Source: Kaistella jeonii
GTDB lineage: Bacteria > Bacteroidota > Bacteroidia > Flavobacteriales > Weeksellaceae
Length of the DNA stretch: 64,000 nt
Reading direction: 5' to 3'
Assembly: GCF_000812865.1 (NCBI RefSeq)
Contig: NZ_JSYL01000001.1
Location: 248,001-312,000 of the forward strand
The notes beneath the pieces are model-generated. The model was not told the DNA's origin. It was given only the letters and a program-made list of their open reading frames with translations, and did not search any database. Position numbers and translations under genes: made by a program. This document shows positions 16,872 through 25,426 of the stretch, in pieces; within the stretch, counting starts at the first letter, position 1; each line of letters opens with the position of its first letter.

Positions 16872-17145
16872 TTGTTCTTTTGTCTTGAAACTAAAAAAGA
16901 AAAAGTTCAAGACTCGAAACTCACCTAAAAATTGAAATTAAATTCTAAAACTTCCATTATTTATCTCGTCATCGAGACGAGATTTGAGCGAATAGAAAAT
17001 TATTTCTTCGAATAAAGATTCTTGCCGCTCTTCATACAGTAGAAGTTTGCCTCACCATTTATTATCGTTTTATTTGTTTTGGCGAACCTCCGTTGTCGGT
17101 TTTTTAACGAATTAATTTATAATTTTCTTAACGGCTAAGTTTCCT
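16872..17145 (+). repeat. long dispersed repeat, family C, copy 2
   Basis: Direct-orientation copy of the repeat at 15247-15430, with an extra segment (17050-17115) not seen in copy 1. It occupies most of the 16750-17167 gap. Confidence 0.75.
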
Positions 17146-17167
17146 AAATGATCAATATAAAAATATC

Positions 17168-18148
17168 ATGAAAAAACCAGTTATCGATCTTCATTGTGAT
17201 CTACTCAGTTATTTAACGCGTCCAAATTCTTCCATTTATAACGCAGAAGATATGGGTTGTGCGGTGCCTTTTTTGAAAGAGGGAAATGTGAAACTGCAGA
17301 TCATGGCCATTTTTGCGCCTGTGGAAAGTAAAAGCCATGAATTTGGTTTGAAGCAAAGTGAAATTTTCAAAAATTTAAATGAAGAAGAATATGAACTGTA
17401 CCGTTTTGAACAACAGCATTTAGAAAGTTTCCAGACAAATGAAAACATTGGAATGCTGGCTTCTGTAGAAAGTGGTTCGGCATTTTGTGATGAAAGCATG
17501 CCTCTAAAAGAAGGTTTTGCAAATCTGGAAAGAATTATTGACAATGTTGGTTCAATCATGTACATCAGTTTTACGCATCATGCTGAAAACAGATTTGGCG
17601 GTGGCAACTACTCCACTGCAGGCTTAAAAAATGACGGAAAAGCTTTGATCGATTATTTACACAACAGAAAGATCGCAATCGATTTTTCCCATACGAGCGA
17701 CGCTTTGGCTTATGATATTCTGGAGTATATTTCAAAAGAAAATATCAACGTCCCAATTATTGCGAGTCATTCGAATTACCGTCCGGTTTTTGAACATCCG
17801 AGAAACTTACCCGATGATATTGCGAAAGAGATCATTCACAGAAAAGGATTGATCGGACTGAATTTTGTGCGCGCATTTGTGAATCCAGAAAAAGTAGAAG
17901 CTTTAGAAGAACACGTTGCGCACGGACTTGATTTAGGTGCAGAAAATGCGATCTGTTATGGCACTGATTATTTTTACACGAAGGAAAATCCGGACAAGTC
18001 AAGAATTCCTTTTTATTTTAAGGAACATGAAAATGCAGGGTGTTATCCTCAAATTAATGAGGTCTTCGAACAACAATTTGGAACTGAACAAACAGAAAGA
18101 ATTAGCAGTCAAAATGCTTTAGAATTTTTGAAAAGACTTTGGAAGTAG
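17168..18148 (+). CDS. dipeptidase, M19 (renal/membrane dipeptidase) family
   Basis: 326 aa, a (beta/alpha)8 amidohydrolase fold. Metal ligands are visible as HCD in VIDLHCD (residues 9-11), the bridging Glu in ASVESGSAF and the His in ASHSNYRPVF. A further DFSHTSD follows the TIM-barrel order. No signal peptide, so a cytosolic zinc dipeptidase. It heads a row of three same-strand genes with HDAC-like and deaminase proteins, spaced 85 and 45 bases apart. Confidence 0.92.
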   Translation: MKKPVIDLHCDLLSYLTRPNSSIYNAEDMGCAVPFLKEGNVKLQIMAIFAPVESKSHEFGLKQSEIFKNLNEEEYELYRFEQQHLESFQTNENIGMLASVESGSAFCDESMPLKEGFANLERIIDNVGSIMYISFTHHAENRFGGGNYSTAGLKNDGKALIDYLHNRKIAIDFSHTSDALAYDILEYISKENINVPIIASHSNYRPVFEHPRNLPDDIAKEIIHRKGLIGLNFVRAFVNPEKVEALEEHVAHGLDLGAENAICYGTDYFYTKENPDKSRIPFYFKEHENAGCYPQINEVFEQQFGTEQTERISSQNALEFLKRLWK

Positions 18149-18233
18149 GTATTTTGAAAAACCAGCAATTTGATGATCTCATGTTGTGAAGATTCGTTGA
18201 TTTAAATTGATCAATATATAAACATAAAAATAA

Positions 18234-19136
18234 ATGTTGCCCATCGCTTTCCATCCTATTTATAAGCATCCTTTACCGGAAGGTCACAAATTTCCCATGT
18301 TGAAGTATGAACTATTGCCGCAGCAATTGTTATTGGAAGGAATTGCGGAAGAGGAAGATTTTTTTGAACCTGAGATCGCAGATCTTACCTCTATTTATGC
18401 GGTTCATGAAAAGAAATATGTTGATGATCTGTTGAATTTAACTTTAGATCCCAAAGCAGTTCGAAAAATTGGTTTTCCTCTTTCGGCAGAACTTATTGAA
18501 AGGGAAATGCGCATCGCTCAAGGAACAATCATCGGTTGTGAAAAAGCTTTGCAAAACGGCGTCGCATTTAATATTGCAGGTGGAACACATCATGCTTTTA
18601 CCGATCGTGGCGAAGGTTTTTGCATGTTGAACGATCAAGCAATTGGCGCAAATTATTTACTGGAAAATAAGCTCGCTTCTAAAATTTTGATCATTGATCT
18701 CGATGTTCATCAGGGAAATGGAACGGCAGAGATCTTCCAAAATAATCCGCGGGTTTTTACTTTTTCTGTTCACGGAAAAACGAATTATCCGTTTAAAAAG
18801 GAAACTTCTGATCTGGATATTCCATTGCTTACGGGAACTGGAGATCAGGAATATTTACGCATCATTAGTGAAATTGTGCCGAAATTGATCAACCGGGAAA
18901 AACCTGATTTTATCTTTTACCTGAGTGGTGTCGATATTTTGGAGACTGATAAACTGGGAAATCTAAATGTCTCTTTGGAAGGTTGTAAAACACGCGATGA
19001 AATTGTTTTTTCGAACTGCAAAAAATTTGAAATCCCAGTGCAGTGTAGCATGGGCGGTGGATATTCTCCGGAAATCAAAACAATTATTAATGCGCATACG
19101 AACACTTATCGCGTTGCTGCTGATCTTTATTCTTAA
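18234..19136 (+). CDS. histone-deacetylase-family protein (AcuC/class II-like)
   Basis: 300 aa. Motifs of the zinc deacetylase fold: GGTHHAFTDRGEGFCMLND (active-site His pair) and IIDLDVHQGNGTAEIF (zinc ligands Asp and His). YLSGVDILETDKLG, with its SGVD, holds the third ligand, and CSMGGGYSP the glycine-rich loop. Bacterial members deacetylate acetyl-lysine, acetylpolyamines or similar substrates; which is used here cannot be told. Start at the first ATG after an AT-rich leader. Confidence 0.93.
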   Translation: MLPIAFHPIYKHPLPEGHKFPMLKYELLPQQLLLEGIAEEEDFFEPEIADLTSIYAVHEKKYVDDLLNLTLDPKAVRKIGFPLSAELIEREMRIAQGTIIGCEKALQNGVAFNIAGGTHHAFTDRGEGFCMLNDQAIGANYLLENKLASKILIIDLDVHQGNGTAEIFQNNPRVFTFSVHGKTNYPFKKETSDLDIPLLTGTGDQEYLRIISEIVPKLINREKPDFIFYLSGVDILETDKLGNLNVSLEGCKTRDEIVFSNCKKFEIPVQCSMGGGYSPEIKTIINAHTNTYRVAADLYS

Positions 19137-19181
19137 TCAGATCAATTTGAAAGAATGTGGATAAACTTTTAAATCATAAAA

Positions 19182-19676
19182 ATGAAAAATACTATTAAAT
19201 CAACGGACGAAAAATATCTTAAAAGATGTCTGGAACTGGCAAAAGAAGCAGTTGAAGCGGGAGATGAAGCTTTCGGTTCTGTTTTGGTCAATGAGGAGGG
19301 AAAGATTATCGCAGAAGCGAGAAACCGCGTTAATGAAAAAACGATTCTGGCGCATCCCGAAATTGATCTGGCGTATTGGGCAGCAGAAAATTTGTCTGAC
19401 GAAGAAAGAGCAAAGACAACAATGTACACGACGGGTGAACACTGTCCCATGTGTTCGGCAGCGCATGGTTGGGTTGGTTTGGGTACGCTAGTTTATTTGA
19501 GTTCTGCGAAACAACTGGGAGAATGGCAAAAGGAATTTGATCTTGCAGCCGCTCCTATTAACTTTTTACCAGTGGAAGATATTATTAAAAATGTTGAAGT
19601 TCGTGGTCCGACGGAAGGTGAATTGCTGGAGGAGATCAAGAAATTGCATGAGATCGTTTGGTCCGGAAAGATGTAG
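19182..19676 (+). CDS. nucleoside deaminase family protein (CDA fold)
   Basis: 164 aa. The cytidine deaminase fold has the zinc site as HPEIDLAYW (usual HAE) and GEHCPMCSAA (usual PCxxC preceded by E). Zinc-ligand His and Cys residues and the catalytic Glu are kept, while the residues next to them differ (Ala to Pro, Pro to His). The nearest groups by layout are guanine deaminase and related nucleoside deaminases; the substrate is not predictable. It follows the HDAC-like gene by 45 bases. Confidence 0.88.
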   Translation: MKNTIKSTDEKYLKRCLELAKEAVEAGDEAFGSVLVNEEGKIIAEARNRVNEKTILAHPEIDLAYWAAENLSDEERAKTTMYTTGEHCPMCSAAHGWVGLGTLVYLSSAKQLGEWQKEFDLAAAPINFLPVEDIIKNVEVRGPTEGELLEEIKKLHEIVWSGKM

Positions 19677-19706
19677 ATTGAGATTTGATGAAGTTGTAAC
19701 TGAAAT

Positions 19707-19734
19707 GAGATTCTTCTACAGGCTCAGAATGACA
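19707..19734. repeat. short dispersed repeat (GAGATTCTTC...GAATGACA), copy 2
   Basis: GAGATTCTTCTACAGGCTCA GAATGACA; same ends as the copy at 15159-15206 but a shorter middle. Confidence 0.5.
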
Positions 19735-19859
19735 GCGGATATTTTTTTTAAAAGATATTGGACTTTAAAGATTAATGCTGAAGTTGTAATTTTTAAAATA
19801 ATAGTTTTTCTGTAGTATTCTTTTTATTAAATCTTCGGAAGAGAAATTTCCCTGACTTT

Positions 19860-19942
19860 TAGCCGCGATTGAAACGGCATCCTTTTCTTTTCGGCAAGCG
19901 CCGGAAAGTAAAAGATATAGTGGAAAGCGGGTGAGATCTTCT
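19860..19942 (+). repeat. dispersed palindromic repeat, family A, copy 2
   Basis: TAGCCGCGATTGAAACGGCA, a hairpin (CTTTTCTTTTCGGC against GCCGGAAAGTAAAAG), then GATATAGTGGAAAGCGGG. Same outer sequence as 10120-10206 with a different hairpin. It lies in the 19677-20134 gap, which otherwise shows only the short repeat at 19707. Confidence 0.8.
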
Positions 19943-20134
19943 GGAAATCTGAAAATTTGTTGCTCCTCAAAAATTTACTGTTTTTTAAACTTTTCGTTTC
20001 TACATTGACATTTCTTAAATATTTGATGTTAATCCTTATTGATTTTTAAACTAAATAGTAGAATTAACAAAATTTTAATAATGAAGTGGCATTATAATTG
20101 AACAAATCATGAAACTAAACAAAAAACAAGCCTT

Positions 20135-20428
20135 ATGAAAAAATTAATTGTTTTATCAGCATTCTTAGTAGGTCTGGTTTTCACGCAAGCGCAGGAAGCT
20201 AAACCGAAACAAAAAGATGAAGTACAAAAAACAGCTACGGTTCCGCAAACGATCAACAATGTGGTGAATCCGAAACACAAGAAACACAACGGTTACAAGA
20301 TCAAGAAAAAAACGAGAAGGGGTAAAAAGTACGTAAAGAAAGTAAATACGGAAAATCACACTACGACCATTAAAACCAAAAATTCTGGTGAAATGGACAA
20401 AAATGTAAAAACGGTTCCGACAAAATAA
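20135..20428 (+). CDS. small exported basic protein, unknown
   Basis: 97 aa with a signal peptide (KKLIVLSAFLVGLVFTQAQ, cleavage near residue 20). The mature chain is short, disordered-looking and strongly basic (HKKHNGYKIKKKTRRGKKYVKK), then Thr/Lys/Asn-rich. Such a chain could bind nucleic acid, lipid A or other anionic surfaces, but nothing shows which. Own terminator, shared with the convergent aminopeptidase gene. Confidence 0.7.
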   Translation: MKKLIVLSAFLVGLVFTQAQEAKPKQKDEVQKTATVPQTINNVVNPKHKKHNGYKIKKKTRRGKKYVKKVNTENHTTTIKTKNSGEMDKNVKTVPTK

Positions 20429-20446
20429 GCATCGGATCTTTACATA

Positions 20447-20480
20447 AAAAAGTGCAACTTTAATCGGTTGCACTTTTATT
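20447..20480. terminator. bidirectional terminator
   Basis: AGTGCAAC (20451-20458) pairs with GTTGCACT (20467-20474), with A-run before and TTTTATT after; between convergent genes. Confidence 0.85.
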
Positions 20481-20483
20481 ATT

Positions 20484-22256
20484 TTAAATCGGTTTTACAA
20501 GGTCTAAAAACCAATCTTTCACGTCGCCTTCCAAATCATTTTCTAATTTTTCTTTGCACCAGTTATGGTATTTATTGAGCCAGTCTCTTTCGGGTTCTGT
20601 GAGTAATTCTGTTGCGAGTACGTTTCGGTCGAACGGACAAACAGTTAAGGTTTCAAAATCATAGAAGGTTCCGAAATCTGTCGTTTCTAATTCGCGCACG
20701 GAAAACAGGTTTTCGTGACGAATTCCGTAATGGTTTTCGTAGTAAAAACCAGGCTCATTTGACAAGACCATTCCGGGAATGAGTTCCTGCATATTCATAT
20801 CTTTTCTGATATTTTGCGGACCTTCATGTACGTTCATAAAACTTCCGACTCCGTGACCAGTTCCGTGGTTATAATCTTTTCCTTCCATCCAGAGTGCCAT
20901 TCTTGCAAAAGCATCGAGCTGAACGCCACGAGTTCCTTTTGGAAATTTCACCATCGAAAGTTGAATCATTCCTTTAAAAGCCAAAGTACAGTTGTGTTTG
21001 AATTCTTCAGAGGCAGTGCCAAGCGCAAAAGTTCGTGTAATATCCGTTGTTCCTTCTAAATATTGTCCGCCGGAATCTACGAGAATGGTTTCCGCATTGG
21101 TGACGTCTTTGCAGTCGTCTTCTTTTGCAGAATAATGCATGATGGCGCCGTTTTCTTTGTAGCCAACGATGCTGCCAAAACTTTCACCCACGAAGTTTTT
21201 ACCTTCTGCGCGAAAACCTCTTAATTTTTCACCGATGGAAAACTCAGTCATTGGTTCTTTTCCGGCTTGATGAGTGAGCCAATAGAGAAATTTAACCATC
21301 GCTACTCCATCTCGCTGCATCACGGTTCTGAAACCTTCGATCTCTGTTTTATTTTTAATGGCTTTCATTAAATTTCCAGGAACAGCGGCTTTGATGAAAG
21401 TATTATTGTCTTTTAAAGCTTCAAAAATAGACTGGTTGCCATTCGGTGAAATTAATATTGTTTCACCGTTGATTTCTAATAAATCGTTATAGAATTTGTC
21501 GTAAGGAAGCATTTTCACACAAGCCTCGTCCATTTGTTTTCTGGCATCAACTTCTAATTTATCTAAGTCAACGTAGAGTTTTGCTTCATTTTTGGTTAAA
21601 ATAATATATCCTAAAAATACGGGATTTGACTGCACATCGCTTCCTCTTAAATTCAAAGTCCAGGCAACATCATCTAAACTCGAAATGATATGAACGGATG
21701 CGCCGATCTCTTCCATTTTATTGCGGATATCGACTAATTTATCGGTCACCGATTTTCCGGCTCTTTCTACTGGATGAACGAATACAGGATTTTTTGTCGC
21801 GTTTGAATTTCTGTCGGTCCAGATCTCTTGCAATAAAGGTAAATCGACCAGTTTGTTTCCTTTTGCAGAAAGTTTATCATTTAACATTTCCCAGTTTGCG
21901 TGCGAAGTTGCGATTGCGTTCACGGCGACGGTACCATGGTCTGGGATTTCTGAATTGATCCAGTCCACATAATTTGGAGTTCCTTCCATTCCGTCTTTAA
22001 AAAGATCGATTCCGGAACCTTTCAATTCTATCGGTGCCTGTACAAAATATCTTCCATCGGTCCATAAACCGCCTTTATTTCTGGTAATCACAACGAATCC
22101 AGCTGAACCGGAAAAACCTGAAAGCCAAGTTCTTTCCTGCCATTCTGCGGGTAAATATTCACTCATGTGAGGATCTGCAGAATAAATAATAAAAGCATCG
22201 ATATTATTTTCTGACATTTTCTGGCGCAGCGCCACTATTTTTTCTGATGAGGTCAT
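20484..22256 (-). CDS. pepP: aminopeptidase P family (Xaa-Pro aminopeptidase, M24B)
   Basis: 590 aa, the long eukaryote-like form with two N-terminal creatinase-type domains (GFSGSAGFVVIT, GLWTDGRYF) and a C-terminal pita-bread catalytic domain. Metal ligands are in ILVDSGGQYLEGTTDITRTF (two Asp), HGTGHGVG (His), NEPGFY and the final Glu in the RHENLF region. It removes the residue before Pro from peptide N-termini in the cytosol and so complements the Xaa-Pro dipeptidyl-peptidase at the left end. A TAAATTCA element 17 bases before the ATG may be its -7 box. Confidence 0.95.
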   Translation of the reverse strand: MTSSEKIVALRQKMSENNIDAFIIYSADPHMSEYLPAEWQERTWLSGFSGSAGFVVITRNKGGLWTDGRYFVQAPIELKGSGIDLFKDGMEGTPNYVDWINSEIPDHGTVAVNAIATSHANWEMLNDKLSAKGNKLVDLPLLQEIWTDRNSNATKNPVFVHPVERAGKSVTDKLVDIRNKMEEIGASVHIISSLDDVAWTLNLRGSDVQSNPVFLGYIILTKNEAKLYVDLDKLEVDARKQMDEACVKMLPYDKFYNDLLEINGETILISPNGNQSIFEALKDNNTFIKAAVPGNLMKAIKNKTEIEGFRTVMQRDGVAMVKFLYWLTHQAGKEPMTEFSIGEKLRGFRAEGKNFVGESFGSIVGYKENGAIMHYSAKEDDCKDVTNAETILVDSGGQYLEGTTDITRTFALGTASEEFKHNCTLAFKGMIQLSMVKFPKGTRGVQLDAFARMALWMEGKDYNHGTGHGVGSFMNVHEGPQNIRKDMNMQELIPGMVLSNEPGFYYENHYGIRHENLFSVRELETTDFGTFYDFETLTVCPFDRNVLATELLTEPERDWLNKYHNWCKEKLENDLEGDVKDWFLDLVKPI

Positions 22257-22499
22257 AATTCTAAATTTGAAGTGAATTTACGAAGAATTTAAGGGTTGAG
22301 AAAAAGATGGGTCTTAAAGTTTTACTAAAAATAAAATACCGGTCAGGAATGAAGAATTTTTAGATAAGAGAATATTACTAATCGCCAGCATAAAATTTGA
22401 CGGAACCTATTTCATCAATTATCCTGCAGCATTGGCATTTATTGATTGGGAAATTCAAAATTAAATGTATATTTATAAAATATAAATAGATAAATCTTT

Positions 22500-23732
22500 A
22501 TGAAACAAACTCTCCTAATTTTTGCAATTTTATCATCCTATCTGACTTTCGCCCAGATCAATTTTGAAAAAGCTTATTTTATTAATAATGCTGACAATCG
22601 TATCGAATGTTTTATTAAAAATATTGACTGGAAAAATAATCCGACCACCTTCGAATATAGAACTGCTGAAAATGCTGACATTAAAATAGCTTCTATAAAA
22701 GACGTTAAACTTTTTGAAATTCCTGATCATGTGAAATACGTAAGAGAAGACGTAAAAATTGACCGGTCCGGAAAAGAGATCAGGCAACTGACAACTGATC
22801 CTAATTTCTCATTCAAAGAGGAACAACTTTTCCTAAAAGAGATTGTAGCCGGCGATGCAATACTTTATCAGTATAACGATATCAATTTAATCCGCTTTTT
22901 TTATACAAAGAATAATCAACCCATCAAACAGTTGGAATACAAACTTTATATAAGCCGACAAGGTGAAAAGGAAGTTGAAGCCATTTCTTATAATACGAAC
23001 TATAAAGAACAACTGAAAGAAGATCTGGTTTGCTCTTCGATCACCAAAACCGAGATTGAAAGGACCGATTATAATGCTAAAAGTTTATCTGCACTTTTCT
23101 ATAAATTTAATCAGTGCAGCAATCCACAGAATGCACAGGTGGTTACGAAAACGAAAAAAGGATACATCAATTTAAACATTCGTCCGAGGGTTAATTTTTC
23201 TTCGTTAAAATTAGCCAATCCATATTTGCAGACTACTTTCGACGTAAAAAGTGCAGTTACCGCCGGGATTGGGCTTGAAGCTGAGTTCGTATTTCCTTTT
23301 AATAAAAATAAGTGGGCGATCATTTTTGAACCAACTTATCAATCCTACAAAGCAGAACAGGAAACGGATGCGGGCTTTTTGATTGGCGGAAGACTTAAGA
23401 CAAAAGTTGACTATAAATCGTTGGAACTGCCTATTGGGTTGAGACATTATATGTTTCTTGATGATCACTCTATACTGTTTGTTAACGTACAGGCTGTTTT
23501 CGATTTGAATCTTAATTCTTCTATTGATTTTTCGAGAAATGACGATTCGCCCTTTAATAGTTTAAAACTAAAATCGAGCCCGAACGTAGCCGTGGGTACA
23601 GGTTATAATTACAATAAAAAGTACGCTGTAGAAGCGCGGTATAATTTTAAAAGGAATATTACCAGTGAAAGTTATCTTTGGGAATCAGATTACACAACAT
23701 TTTCTTTAATATTGAGTTACAATTTATTTTAA
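22500..23732 (+). CDS. exported outer-membrane beta-barrel protein, unknown
   Basis: 410 aa. Signal peptide (KQTLLIFAILSSYLTFAQ). The N-terminal half is a mixed domain without known motif. From about residue 235 the sequence alternates like a barrel (YINLNIRPRVNFSSLKL, IIFEPTYQSYKAEQE) and ends in SLILSYNLF, a typical aromatic outer-membrane C-terminus. It resembles the PorT-like barrel family of Bacteroidota. Monocistronic with a strong terminator; function not known. Confidence 0.8.
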   Translation: MKQTLLIFAILSSYLTFAQINFEKAYFINNADNRIECFIKNIDWKNNPTTFEYRTAENADIKIASIKDVKLFEIPDHVKYVREDVKIDRSGKEIRQLTTDPNFSFKEEQLFLKEIVAGDAILYQYNDINLIRFFYTKNNQPIKQLEYKLYISRQGEKEVEAISYNTNYKEQLKEDLVCSSITKTEIERTDYNAKSLSALFYKFNQCSNPQNAQVVTKTKKGYINLNIRPRVNFSSLKLANPYLQTTFDVKSAVTAGIGLEAEFVFPFNKNKWAIIFEPTYQSYKAEQETDAGFLIGGRLKTKVDYKSLELPIGLRHYMFLDDHSILFVNVQAVFDLNLNSSIDFSRNDDSPFNSLKLKSSPNVAVGTGYNYNKKYAVEARYNFKRNITSESYLWESDYTTFSLILSYNLF

Positions 23733-23787
23733 ATTCAGATCGTTTTGAAATCTAGATTCTCAGATTAATCAAAGTAAAACTAATAAA

Positions 23788-23817
23788 AAATACACCAATT
23801 GTCATTGGTGTATTTTT
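23788..23817 (+). terminator. terminator after the beta-barrel gene
   Basis: AAATACACCAAT and ATTGGTGTATTT form a perfect 12-bp stem with a TGTC loop, followed by a T-run. Confidence 0.9.
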
Positions 23818-23946
23818 TTGGTTCCTGGCGAAAAAGAAGCAGATACTTTTCAAATTTTAAATCTGACAGCAAGCCAAATCTCCGAAAAGTTGTATTCAAT
23901 AATCGGTAAAATTAAATGAATTATGTATAATTTGAGGACACCTTAG

Positions 23947-23990
23947 TTCAAAAAAAAGTATACCGAAAATGAATTCGATATACTTTGTTT
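23947..23990 (-). terminator. terminator of the TPR protein / gyrA unit
   Basis: AAAGTATA (23955-23962) pairs with TATACTTT (23979-23986), with a further CGAA/TTCG inside; the A-run at 23950-23957 gives the T-run on the minus strand. Confidence 0.7.
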
Positions 23991-24010
23991 CAATCTATTT
24001 GAAGTAGATC

Positions 24011-25399
24011 TTATTTCTGAGCTGCAGCCATTTCTGCTTCTTTCTTTTTGAATTCCTGAAACTTTGCGTCGTTTTTACCGGACAGGTATAAACCTTTGAG
24101 CAATTTTACAACGTCGATATTATTCGCATCGTTTTGATACCATTTTTCGGCAAAAGGTAATGTTGCCGCTAATCTTGCTCTTCTACCTTCGATAATTTTG
24201 TTAGCAACTTCTGCTTTTCCTGCTTTTTTGGCTGCATTATAATCATCGATTGTTTTTGCATCATCGCCCATCGTGATGTAAGTAAGATTTTGCCAAGCTT
24301 GCACCATACCAGGTTTCAATTCGACTGCTTTTTTGTAAGATGCAATTCCATCTGCTTCAGTAGCTGGATTTTTGCTCTGCAAAACTCCTAAATTGTACCA
24401 TGCATTCGCGTCATTCGGATTCTTTGTAATCTGAGTTTTCAGGTTGCCTATAAATTCATCCATTTTACCAGATTTAAAATAAGCGGTTCCCTGCAATTCT
24501 GTAAGTTTAGCACTCGTTGGGAATTTTTTCAAACCTTTTTCAATCAAGTTTAAAGCATCTTCGTTTTTGTTTGCTTCTATAAGTAACGCAGCGTTGGTTT
24601 CATACAGTTCGTTTTCGATACTTTTAGAAGTTTCTACATTGAAATCAGAGAACTCAGAAGTTGTCCCCATTTTTTTATACAGATCCCAAGAAGTTTTGTC
24701 TATTGGTTCTACTTCACCTGTCTTTTTATTTTTCGCAGTATAGTTTGTACGAACTCCTGTAAAGCCAGAATTAATCAACTCATTGTAAAGATTGATCGCT
24801 TCTTCTTTGTTGCCGGCAAGTGCATAATTTAATCCTGCATAATACAGAAATTGTTTGTTATCGTCACCACCAGCTTTTAGAAGGTTGTACACTTCTAGAA
24901 ATTTCGGAGCTGCAACCGAATAATTTTTCGCATTATAAGACTCCATTGCAGATTTGTTTGCAGTTTCAATTAAAGGATTAATCGTAGTTGCAATTTTACC
25001 TGTTAAAGTTGAAGTATAGGTTTCCTCTTTTAATCCCTGGATTCCAGATTTGTCAGCTTCTTCTTTTCCTACGAAATAGACTCTATTTTTCGAGCTGTCT
25101 TTCCCAGAGTAAATTTTAGTTTTCCCAAGTTCACTCATTTTCGCCAGGTAAGTACCGCCTTCTGCATTTTTACCAGCTTTCAAAAGAGACAGTCCTTTTG
25201 CATAATAATATTGCTCTAAAACGGAAGGTTCCAACGAAGTTGTTTTACCTCCCATCGCAGCTTCTGCAGCAGATATTTGTGCAGTTGCTGTCGCAGTATC
25301 TCCTGCATCAATCGCTTTGACCGCTGCTGCGATTTCCTTTTTTTGTGCAAGTGCAAAAGTCATAGAAACTAATGCGATGCTTAAAAATATTTTTTTCAT
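24011..25399 (-). CDS. exported tetratricopeptide repeat protein
   Basis: 462 aa. Signal peptide (KKIFLSIALVSMTFALAQ), then several TPR units: YYAKGLSLLKAGKNAEG, YNAKNYSVAAPKFLEVY, LYYAGLNYALAGNKEEAINL and NAWYNLGVLQSKNPATEADG are readable. It probably acts as a periplasmic or outer-membrane scaffold; no catalytic domain is seen. It starts 28 bases after gyrA and may be read from the same transcript, an arrangement I associate with Chryseobacterium relatives. Confidence 0.85.
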   Translation of the reverse strand: MKKIFLSIALVSMTFALAQKKEIAAAVKAIDAGDTATATAQISAAEAAMGGKTTSLEPSVLEQYYYAKGLSLLKAGKNAEGGTYLAKMSELGKTKIYSGKDSSKNRVYFVGKEEADKSGIQGLKEETYTSTLTGKIATTINPLIETANKSAMESYNAKNYSVAAPKFLEVYNLLKAGGDDNKQFLYYAGLNYALAGNKEEAINLYNELINSGFTGVRTNYTAKNKKTGEVEPIDKTSWDLYKKMGTTSEFSDFNVETSKSIENELYETNAALLIEANKNEDALNLIEKGLKKFPTSAKLTELQGTAYFKSGKMDEFIGNLKTQITKNPNDANAWYNLGVLQSKNPATEADGIASYKKAVELKPGMVQAWQNLTYITMGDDAKTIDDYNAAKKAGKAEVANKIIEGRRARLAATLPFAEKWYQNDANNIDVVKLLKGLYLSGKNDAKFQEFKKKEAEMAAAQK

Positions 25400-25426
25400 T
25401 ATATTTAATATTAAAAAATTGATTAG

